The position numbers and the translations under genes were made by a program. Source: Branchiostoma floridae (Eukaryota > Chordata > Leptocardii > Amphioxiformes > Branchiostomatidae). From it: a DNA stretch of 64,000 nt. Location of the stretch: assembly GCF_000003815.2 (NCBI RefSeq), contig NC_049986.1:9837114-9901113 (forward strand). Direction: 5' to 3'. The notes below the pieces were generated by a model. It was not told the DNA's origin and ran no database searches. It was given only the letters and a program-made list of their open reading frames with translations. Below, one piece after another: positions 26,071-36,500 of the stretch (position 1 is the first letter of the stretch; every line of letters begins with the position of its first letter).

Positions 26071-26681
26071 AGTAATTTATATATACTCGTCAAGGGCACA
26101 TGTTTTACCACAAGGTGTCCAATGGATAGAAGTCTGAGTTACTGATAATTCTTTTATAAATTTTGTTATCTATTAATTGACATCCCGCTGAGAAATTGTG
26201 ATAACTTTTCCACCAAATCTAAACAATTTTTGCATTTCTTAGATTTCAATTTCAATTTGTCACTATTTTGCGATTAATATCCTACATGGAATTTTCCCCG
26301 ACCATACCACTATACCTTTTCCTGGCATGAATTGATGATGGGATTTGGAAACTGATTTCCAAGTTGCACGAATTTTATCTGCGACACCGCTGGATCTAAA
26401 GTCTATGAGATTCAAGATTTGTACGATTAGACATTTCCGCGACTCCGTAGGATAAGCCACAAAAGAAGTGCGTCCTGTAAGGACAGATAACACACTTCCT
26501 TCTTAAATGACCCTTAAAGATCTCCATGTCCAAGTGTCTTCATCATTTCAAGTCATCCTTGCAACCAACAACGTTCAAAACAAAGACCATGTGCTTGACG
26601 TTTGAATCAATTGTGATTTACACGTGGACAGATATATATATACCGTGGATTGTACAAAACTGAGGATCAAACAGTACTCAC

Positions 26682-26802
26682 CCATTTTGTCCCTGGCCGC
26701 TTCTAAGCGCTGGATCTGATTCTCCAAGTAGATGATAGCAGCTACAAAGAGTAGCGCCATGAGCAGCTGGTACCTCGTCTGCATGGTTCTTGAGAACCCC
26801 AT
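26682..26802 (-). CDS. HS2ST1: Heparan sulfate 2-O-sulfotransferase, first coding exon (partial gene)
   Basis: The exon encodes 40 residues plus one base, beginning MGFSRTMQTRYQ, and is followed by a consensus donor (gtgagt at 26,681 downward). It has the layout of the HS2ST N-terminus: a short basic cytosolic tail, a signal anchor at about residues 13-27, then the stem start LENQIQRLEAARDKM, which closely matches the vertebrate LENQIQKLEESR segment. The family is a type II Golgi enzyme that transfers sulfate from PAPS to the 2-O position of iduronic acid in heparan sulfate. The ATG is the first in frame and lies next to the CpG-rich promoter. The catalytic exons (PAPS-binding motifs) were not found in the window and should lie to the left of position 1. 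Identification rests on only 40 residues but is supported by the neighbour: HS2ST1 and SELENOF are also divergent neighbours in human. Confidence 0.92.
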
Positions 26803-26995
26803 ATATGAAGATTCCTCCCCGGCCGAAGCCTTCGTAGCGGGGACGTCGAAGGTGTAGGCGGCGGGATCGGGACGAGGGCCCGCCGGGACGGCAATGACGG
26901 TGATTTTCCCGTCTTTTGTGAGCCGCTAGAGCGCCGAGAAGTTGGGACTACGACTGTTGTGCACGGCGCCTGCAGTTCCAGGTCATCTCAGGAAA

Positions 26996-27003
26996 CCGGA
27001 AGT
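26996..27003 (+). promoter_or_regulatory. ETS-family core site
   Basis: CCGGAAGT, in the context AACCGGAAGTGG, lies mid-way in the divergent promoter. This is the high-affinity core of ETS factors such as GABPA/ELK, which commonly drive divergent housekeeping gene pairs. Binding is inferred. Confidence 0.6.
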
Positions 27004-27039
27004 GGATACCCACTGTTTTGGGTCACGGTATATCTCAGA

Positions 27040-27049
27040 TCTCGCGAGA
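27040..27049. promoter_or_regulatory. TCTCGCGAGA palindrome (BANP/ZBTB33-type motif)
   Basis: A perfect 10-bp TCTCGCGAGA palindrome sits in the divergent promoter. In vertebrates this motif is bound by BANP in a methylation-sensitive way and has also been linked to Kaiso/ZBTB33. It is enriched in TATA-less CpG-island promoters. Function in this organism is inferred. Confidence 0.65.
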
Positions 27050-27476
27050 AATTAGCCGGAAAAGAGAATAAATTATGGAAAGTTCGGGGGGTAAATCGTT
27101 GCTTTTGTACACGTGGTGGAATTCTCTAGCGATGAGAGAAGGAATGTTTGAGACAGCTGTGCAGGTGTCAGTTGATACAGATGCTAAGAGATGTTTATGC
27201 ACGAAGCTGCCATGTTTATGAAATGAACATGATGATGTTGACAAGCTATGTCTCATTTAGAACAGGGGAAATACAGCTCATAGGTTTTTTATTTTTTCCT
27301 TACGAATAATACGTTTTCCAACAAACAATACAATCAAACTATACATAAGTATTACTTTATAATAGAACCCATTTTGATTTGCCTCTTTTACATCAATTAA
27401 AAAGTTAATTATTTAACACTTTTCATCCGCAACCCTTTTCTGTATTGGTATCGCCCAATATCCGTTTCATTGCAAG

Positions 27477-27521
27477 ATGGCGCCCGCCAGCTACTTTCTG
27501 TGGCTGGTCCTTCTCTTTTTA
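27477..27521 (+). CDS. SELENOF: SELENOF exon 1 (signal peptide)
   Basis: It encodes MAPASYFLWLVLLFL and ends in phase 0 at donor gtaagt. The start is the first ATG after the CpG-rich promoter and gives a hydrophobic leader that continues into exon 2. Confidence 0.9.
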
Positions 27522-30500
27522 GTAAGTTTTCTGCTTATTTTCGTCCCCCAAGTACTCATTGACAATATATGAATATATTTAAATATGTATTCAATGGTGT
27601 GAGTGTATAGTTTTGACGCTGCGTGTCTATTTAGGACAGGAGACGGGCAAAAATGACACAAACTTCCGTGACCACTGACTGTTGACGATGACGTGGAAAT
27701 ATACCATATGCTAAACACACAGTGTTTATGAACCTTAATTTGCATACCGCCTGTAGCATATGTATACATGTGCTGTCAGATATTCTTGATTAATCCCTGC
27801 TGTACAAAGTTTAATGCGCTGCGCCTGAACTCTGATCCTTTTTCTACTGTACTCGATCCACATGGCACCTTCTGATAGATATGTAAGAGCGCCCCTTGTG
27901 TTTGAAAGCAGCACTGCAAGAGATGAAAAAAGTTACTTGCAACAAGGAGGTTAAAAATCACCTTTTTTTAACCTCCTTGAAAGGACCAAGACTCCGTCCA
28001 ACCCCCCTCCACACCAAACTATAGCTAGCCATTACCATTATGCTAAAATAAAAACCTGGCTAGAACCCTGGAGTCACTACATGCATGCTACTGTATTAGC
28101 ATTCTGCGTGCTGATCTGATGTCCATGAAATACCACAAAACTCAGTTCCATTAACTAAAATGAATTTACACTACAGTAACTACTGTTTTTCTGTCCTCGC
28201 AGCTAACCTTAGTGACCTGTGAGTACACATCAGAGAAGTGCCAGGACCTGGGCTTCACCACCAACCTCCTCTGTAGCTCCTGCGATGAGCTCAAACAGTT
28301 CGAGCTGCAGTCGCTCGAGGACAACTGCAGACAGTGTTGTCAACAAGATAATCACAGCAGTACGCAACAGGTATCGTGTGATTTGTTTACCTATTTGTGT
28401 ACAGTGTGATAGCAATAGTAAACATTTCAGACAAAGTTCTCCTGAAACCATATGCCAATGATGATATGGTATGTACAGCTATAGTATAAAAGGTTTGGGT
28501 ACAAAAGTACTACTTTACAAACAATGTTTTTAAACATTTTTGATTCAGAGTCTTTATCCAGATACCATACACTTACATGTACATTGTAACCTCAGAATGT
28601 ACATTGCAAGGCAAAATTGAAACTAGAAAGGTAATATTTGCAAGCAAATACAGAATGTTACCTTCACATGTTGTAGTCTAACACTGGCAACTGTTTTGTT
28701 CATTCTTATTTGAACACATTTCTAAATGTAGTTACCCGAGCCCCTCTAGATCTGACATTTGCTACATTACGTAACCGAACACCACATGGTGCCTGCTACT
28801 TTACCGGTTACCATGGTGACAGCCGTCTGGTCCAGGTCGTTGACCTTATTTGTGCGGAGAAGAAGAAGAAACAAAGCAAAAACAATATGTTCCCTCCTGT
28901 GAAGGTAACATAAAAAGAAAAGTATATCATTCGGTAGTTTGATGCATGTTTATATTTTTCTTCCAGTTGTTCCCTGGAGCATTGTTAGAAGTATGTGGAT
29001 GAAAGTTGGGGAGATGGCCCCAGGTCCAAGGTATGTACAAATATATTGAGTTGATACAATGTTTTTATAATGTTTTACCCTTCAGGGCTTGAAATACTGT
29101 AAATGCATTTAAGTTTGCGGGGATTTAATTTCGCGGTAGTGGGAAAATGGACTTTTCGCTGTGGTTTTAATTTCGCGGTAGCACCATGCACTGTAATGTC
29201 TTACTGTTTATGGAAAAAATGTTCGCGGTGGCTTTAAATTCGCGGTGAAGTGGCTGCCGCGAAAAACGCGAACATTAATCCACCGCGAACATTTCTGCAT
29301 TTACAGTACTAGCCATGGGTGCATACACACTTTTGTGCACTCAAAATTGCAGCTCTGCACCAATTTTGTTCTGTATGTAGTATGAGTGCACTTAGATGAT
29401 TGTGTGATGTTACATATATAACTTAAGTGTGCAATTGTATACATACATGTACCACTGATGTGTTAACAGCCGGAACAAAGTTGACTGACTGGATTGTACT
29501 TCCCACAACCATATTTTTCAGTACTGAAAATCAGTTGACTTCGCATTGCTTTCTGACATGTTGTTCAGCAAAATGCTAAAAATAAGTTGCAAATGTCTAT
29601 CTGAAAAGAGATTTTTAGATTCAGTGTATTCACTGTTCCGGTGCCAAAATTTTACAGTTCATACCCATAAGAAACTAAGATAAGGACCTTGTCCTAATTT
29701 TGTATTAGGCCTAGGAAAAAAATGTTGTTTTTCCTGTTTCAGACCTGAAAAAATTAGGGTTGGCAGGAATTATCTTTTTTTTCTTGTAATTTTTTTTAAG
29801 CTGCTCAAAACTTAAGACTAGGTGATACATATTACAATACAGTTTAAAAAAGTAAACTGAAATTGATGAGGACACCTGTCTTTCAATGCCAAACGTTAAT
29901 TTTGTGAGTAATAGATACATTATCATTGATTAGATATGACAAGCAGTGTCTGTCATGTGTGGTAACATTCTTTCCTAGGCCTTAACAGCACACTGGCAAA
30001 ATCTCAGTCCATCATCTCAGTCCATCATCAGTATCAGTAGTACCTCCCCCCCCCCCCCCCTTACCTACAGGCATTTTTACAGAGACAAAAATCCATCACA
30101 TCCCTGAGTAGTGGATCAATATGACCCGCCGGCTGTATCTCACCCAATCTTCTCTCCCCGGTGGACTTAATTAGCTATGGGGAAATAATTAGGGAGGCTA
30201 TTTCACAGGTAATCCCATACCTTCTCAGCGGACAGGTGGGGGAATACAGGTTAAGATTCAAGCAAAGCCTTAATCATCTAGCAAGCACAGGGTAAGATTA
30301 GTAAGAGTTTTAGAGCACCATGTAAAATGGATGTCGGATGAAACGATTGTCCGGAAGGCGTTGGAAGCATTTAATGTTTCTCGAGATTGATGGTAATTGA
30401 AAAATGCAAATTGAATATGTTTATGCCAAAAGGAAAATGTCATAAGGATATGCATTTTTTTTTCGCTTTTAATTTTTTTTTCAATTCTTTTTTGTTGATA

Positions 30501-33500
30501 ATTTGGTTAGGTATTCTTAACCAAGATATTATGCAAATGCAATGAAATGTGTAAACATGATATGTGCATACATGTAACTACATCATAAAAGAATATAATT
30601 ACAGTCACTCACAGAGGCTATGATATTCCAATAACATAGCCAGGTGTTAACAAAAAATTTATGGATGCATACCATAATACAAGATGTTTGACCTTTATTT
30701 GACCCCTATATGTCTTTACATGCANNNNNNNNNNNNNNNNNNNNNNNNNNNNNNNNNNNNNNNNNNNNNNNNNNNNNNNNNNNNNNNNNNNNNNNNNNNN
30801 NNNNNNNNNNNNNNNNNNNNNNNNAAAATCAGACATATACCAAGTACTGAAGTAGTACTAATGTCTGAAATATTTCACTGAACAGACTGCATCTATTCAG
30901 TTTTAAATTTGTAATAATGTCTATCATTCTGACCCTTGCAAATGCTCATTAAGCTCGTCCTTAATTATATTTGGAAGGTTTAAATTTTGATCCAGCAATA
31001 GATTTACTAGTAGATATTTTTCTGCAGGAATAAACAAATGCAACAGAAAGTAGACAATGATGTATAGACCTACATCCAAAGTATCCACTAAAAGTGTTGA
31101 TATGGAGATGTTATTGCTGTTAAGGGCCTTAAGGGAGGGGAGAAACGCGAATTTTTATGACCTGATGACATTCCTCTTACCGTGCTGTATAATGGATGAT
31201 GGCATCAGTGGGTCAGGGTATTCCCGGCTCAAAAAAAGATAAGTCCAGAAGACGCCTTAAGCTGTATGGTCGTCAGCAACATTAAGGTCAAGAAATATGC
31301 GCCATCAAGTATTGGAGATACATGAGTTGTTGTTTTTTTGTGAGATTATCAAAGAGGTTCTTGCCAACCCCAGTGTTATATTATGAATATGAGGGCCATT
31401 TAGGATAATTGTAAGATAGTTTATCATGTAATTGATAATGCCCTGTGAATTTTATTCTTCAATATTAAATAATTGATTTTTTTAAAAAGCAACATTATGG
31501 TGTTTTTGTTGAGTCCTCTACCAAAATTTTGTTATTTAAAATGAGACAAACTTGAAAGAAAATTCATGAAGACCTTTCTTTGGTAAAAAGATGTAGATGT
31601 AGTTAAAGAAATATACATTATTATTTAGAAAAACGCTGTTCAACAATATACTACAGGCAACAAAGAAGAACAAGACGAAGTAATGGGGAAATCTTATTGT
31701 ATTTTCAAGTTGATACTCATATCTCTTGACTCAAATATACTAGTATGTATTTTCCTCTCGAATGTAAGTTTTATCATTTGCTCTTTTGAAAAGATTTGAG
31801 TCGTTAGTTCATGCAAATTGATAATCCTTGGTCTAAAAGTAGGTCGTTTAAATTTCTAATGAGAATTCATTGCGATAGTTTGATTCTTGACATCTCTACG
31901 CCCCGTTGAGTCCAGTAAATCCCTCCGTTTTAGGACTGGTGTGCACGCTGAATTTAAAACATGTGTGTCGGGACGTCAAAGAATTGTTAGTCCAACCGCG
32001 AATCAGACGGCGATCGCACGTCGCTGGTGTCAATTTGATGAATTGGCTTTCTGTGTCAGGATAATTTTGGTCCCTTGGCGTTTGCGCATTTTTCCTACGG
32101 AAAACGTGGTCCGGCTGTTTGACAGATCGTGTCGCACACGTGAATGATGTCATCAGACAGACCGCTCGGTGGAACGACCGGACGGTTCCCAGTTCGTGTC
32201 ACGCCCGTGTTTTACGCTAAAAGCTTTTAAAGTGGCAGAAATGGTGGTATTGGGAGACATGGCCATATAACATTTGTAGCATTAGTCCTGGAATGGTGTA
32301 CCTTTTTTTGCGCTGTCACATTCGCATCAGGGCTGTTTCCAGCTTGCAATCTTTTTTTTTTTGTCCAACTTTGTTGTCTTTGTTGTCAAAACTATAGTAC
32401 TAGTAGTAGTAGACGATGAATTTTCAATCTTTTAGCAAGCTGAATTAGAATAGATAAAGAACTTCACTAAGTGTTTTTAATCTTCTTGCATTATAATCTT
32501 CAATTTCTGTTACAAAGAGCTAGATAGTTGCTTGATAAAGTACACTTACTATTTTGTTATACTTTAAATTTTCTTAAAAAAGTCCAGAGCAAGTGTCCCA
32601 TGTATATTATATAAACTTCGGACTTGTCAAAGTTTAAGCCTCCAGCTGGTTTTATGACGTCATATTCCAACGGGAACATGTAACGACCAGGGCCAATGTC
32701 ACCCCGAAGGTAGCACGACACTCGCAATCCCCTCTCTTTATTGAATTCCGCTTCCCCTTTGCCCCGAAAATCCCGTCATTTCCCGGCGTAATCCCATCAC
32801 CACCCCACCAGTGGTATCTATTGATTCCCGTATGTCCCCGAGATTGGTGGCTCAGCGGGGGATCTGATTCCCCGGATCGCATCGGTGCCCTGAGTAACGT
32901 CGTTATATCGGGGAGGGCAAGGGGACAAGGTGAAGTCTGGATTGCGACTTTGCGTGCACCCGATGGGGTTTCCCATGGGACATTTCAAGGGCTTACAGTT
33001 ATTCAATGTGCAACCAAGGAGCTTTTATATCAATAAAAGCTCCTTGGTACAACTGTTTTTATACATCAAGGGTGTCTTTTTTTAAAGGCTGTGTGATGTT
33101 CAGATAACTGTTTGATAGTATTAAATTTCAAACCCAAAGCTAATGTGCCCAAAATTGGTTGAATTTCTAATTCCATTAGTTTTGTTTCGAGTCAGATACA
33201 GTGTCAAGCAGCATGTGAAAAAGGAACAGATTTGAAATACATTGACAAGGTTTTTTTTTGTCGAACAACATGTCTTGTGTAGTTTATGAGTAGTACAAAT
33301 ATGAATACATGATACATAGTATCAATAGCACTTTCTTTGCTGCTTACAGCTGCATTCCCAAATGTTAAGTGTTTACATTATCTGCATAATTATTAATACT
33401 GTACATACATGTATATGAATGCTTTACATTGGCACTGCATCTGTAAGCAGCAACACCTACAAAATGGATGCTGCAGTGTACTGTAAGGCCACAGCAAGTA

Positions 33501-36500
33501 AATTTTATGGATGACATCAGCGCGTGCATTAATTTTCGACTGATTTGAGAAAAAAAAACAATTTTTTTCTTCTGCAGGGATGGTCAACATGACGATAAAG
33601 TACCAAAATGAGCAAATATATTATGTTGTAGCCTAATAATTGTACTTGTAGAAGTGACACTTGGGAGGTACCCAGAACTGTAGTTGTAGAAATGAAACTT
33701 ATTGGATAGTTGTGAAAGTGACACCAATATGGAAGCTATGAGTGTGGTTAACAACTTTGTTGATTCCAGTCTACCACACTAGTGTCACTTTTACCACACC
33801 AGTACATGTCTTGAATACAGGTATGAATGCCTTGTTGGCTCTGATACCATGTTTTGTCCCTTTGATTCTTTTTACAACAGTCATCACAACTTTATGGTGC
33901 CTATTTTTCTCTTCGCCAAGAAGAGTATGAGATTGCTTGACTTGCGTCTGTATGTAGGTCAACAGCATATAACTCGAGAAATTGTGGATGGAACTTTGTG
34001 ATTTTTGGTAGGTGTGTAGCAGTTGTCGAAAGGAATGCCAAGTTTGAAAACGGTTTACCTGGCGTTTTCCTACGGTACTGCAGCGAGCTCGGTATGTTTC
34101 GTGCGGTTTGTTTTTGGCAGCATAAGTCAAAATCTAGCTGGGCGATTTTCACGAAAATTGGTAGGTGTGTAGCGGTTTTGGAGAGGAAGGTCAAGTGCGA
34201 AAATGGTTTACCTGGCTCTTACCTATGGTGCTGTAGCGGGATTTGTATGTAAGTGCGTTTGTCTGTAAGCAAGATAACTCGAGAACCCTTAAATGGATCC
34301 TGATTATATTTGTAAGGTGGATTGGGGTTAGAAAAACGAAGGTCAAGTTCGATAATGGGCACCCTAGTGGCTGCCTAAGGTACTGCAGCAAAACTTTTAA
34401 TTTTGGCACTTCGTGTTCTTGACATGCTGTGGTCATGATTTTTGAGTGGTAGATAGCCCTTGAAACAGAGAGTAAGTGCTGTGAGTTTGGACCCCCTAGC
34501 GGCTTTTTGGGAACTGCAGGCACCGATTTCCGTTCAAACTTTGGACGAGGATAACTTGAGAACGTGTAAACAGATCATCAGGATTTTCGGTATGTAGATA
34601 GAATGAGTGATGACTTATACAATGTAATACTAATTATGCAAATCAGTAGCTTATTTGCATAATTAATGAGGAAAGTTCATAAATCCATGCCAACAGCATA
34701 TAACTCAAGAAGCTGTGTATGGATTTTCATGATATTTAGTATTTAAGTAGCGGCTGCGGAAAGGAAGGTCGTGTTCGAAAATAGTTGACGTAGCATTTTC
34801 CGTTAGGACGGTAGCGGGCCGAGTGTGTGCGTCCTTTTGTTTGTGGAATGCATAACTCGAGAAGCCTTGAAAAAATCCTGATGATATTTGGTAGGTGGGT
34901 AGGGGTCAGGAAAACGAAGATAAATTATGATAGTGGGCCCCCTAGCGGCTTCCTAAGGTACTGCAGCAAAACTTATTAACAGAAATAAACTGTGCTCTAT
35001 ATATCTCATTTTGACCTATATCTATGGACACAGCTGTTATACAGATGGTTTGCTGGAGGAAGCCCTTAGACTGGGGACAAAGTCTAAATTGACAAGCATG
35101 AAATTCTGATTGACCAGGGATGCTACCAGGTCATCTGTCAGGTCACAGTCTGGTTTTGGTAATGTTTGTGTGTTTGTGAGGAACAATAAGACCTTAAAGT
35201 CTTAAATAAAGGCATGATTATTTGGCGAAGAGATGGGTTCGTTGAACTCTAGTTTAAAATGTAGCGATCTTGTTTTTTTTTCACCAATCTTGTTTTTTTT
35301 CGCCGTATCACACTATTTTTGCAGTCTGCAGAGGATGTCATCCATAAAATTTACTTGCTGTGGCCTTATGTGAACCTGTCAGAATTACCCTGAGGAAGGT
35401 GACAATGTTTGTTGAATAAAAAACACTAGATACATACAAAGAATCTTGATATCCTGAAGTTGAGACAACTGTTTCAACACAATAAAATACATTAATTTTT
35501 TTTTATGTCTCTATGTTTGAAATCACTGAAAGAAATGTGCACGTGAACATCAATCCGTTGCAGATATTTGAGAACTTACAGTTTTCAGTTTATATTTAGA
35601 GCATCAGGATATACTAAAATCTTCAAACTAGTAGATTCTTAACCCACACACAATTTTATGAACAACATCCTTCATCGTGTTTTCATACCTGTTGGCTTGA
35701 AACACTAGAGCAGACATTACTAGGGGTGGGTACTGGTACAAAAAATTCAGGTCCAGGTTCGGTTCAGGTCCAGAGGATCAGGTCCAGGTCCGGACCTGAA
35801 CCAGGACCTTATTCATTATGTGAAGACTAATGTGCTCACGACAATGGTCCATTTCACTACAAACAAATCTATTCGACTCACACTGGCGTTTTAAAATCCT
35901 ACAACGCTAACTGCCTCTGTACTATTGACTGTAAACCTCTGTAGAAGTGACTCTAAACTTAACTCTACTTCGCTCGTGTTATTTTTTTCGACCGGTTAGC
36001 ACCAAAATGTGTGAATGCCCGATCAAGTAATCTGTATATTTCCTAATCGGTCCAACATCCGGTCCACCTGGTTTTTCCGGACCGGTCCGATGAGAAAAAC
36101 GGTTTTGTACTGGTACCCACCCCTAGACATTACAAGCCAGTGAAGTTTTATCATGAACCATCTTGAAAATCACCAGGTGTTTGGAACTCCACAAAACCCC
36201 CCAAAATGATTGGTTTGACCTTCAGAGCAACTGAATTTTCATAGCGGGGCATTGCGCTGCTATAAACAGGCATAAAGAAATAATAGGAAATTTGGGGGTT
36301 CAACTTCATGACTGTCATTGCACATCCCATCAGATTTTATGACTGCGATGATGTCAGGCGAGATGAAACGTGTATTTTTACAGCTGATTTGTTTCCCTGG
36401 GTGTCAAACTTGGCATTCAACGCTGTCAGCATTCATTGCACTGGATCCGTGCCTTGTTTTACGAAGTGGAATCTCCAAACAGATGTCGCAAAAATTGTAA

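Larger units (their letters stand above)
1..26681 (-). other. Presumed first intron of HS2ST (repeat-rich, no coding exon recognised)
   Basis: From the exon 1 donor to the left edge no second HS2ST exon was recognised on the minus strand, so this is taken as intron 1, with a length of at least 26.7 kb. It holds MITEs, SINE fragments, microsatellites and several GC-rich islands, which are listed separately. Open frames of 60-150 codons here have no recognised homology, often start at non-ATG codons, and overlap repeats or islands. A short or diverged exon could have been missed by eye. Confidence 0.6.
26803..27476. promoter_or_regulatory. Divergent HS2ST/SELENOF promoter
   Basis: The 674 bp between the two start codons is CpG-rich in its left third (about 26,815-26,990) and has no clear TATA box near either start. 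It contains an ETS-type core (CCGGAAGT, 26,996-27,003), a perfect TCTCGCGAGA palindrome (27,040-27,049), and a YY1-like CAAGATGGCGCC overlapping the SELENOF start codon. This combination is typical of broad housekeeping bidirectional promoters. Transcription start sites cannot be placed from sequence alone. Confidence 0.8.

Noticed and set aside
28230-28451. 73-codon minus-strand frame
   Set aside because: Antisense shadow of SELENOF exon 2.
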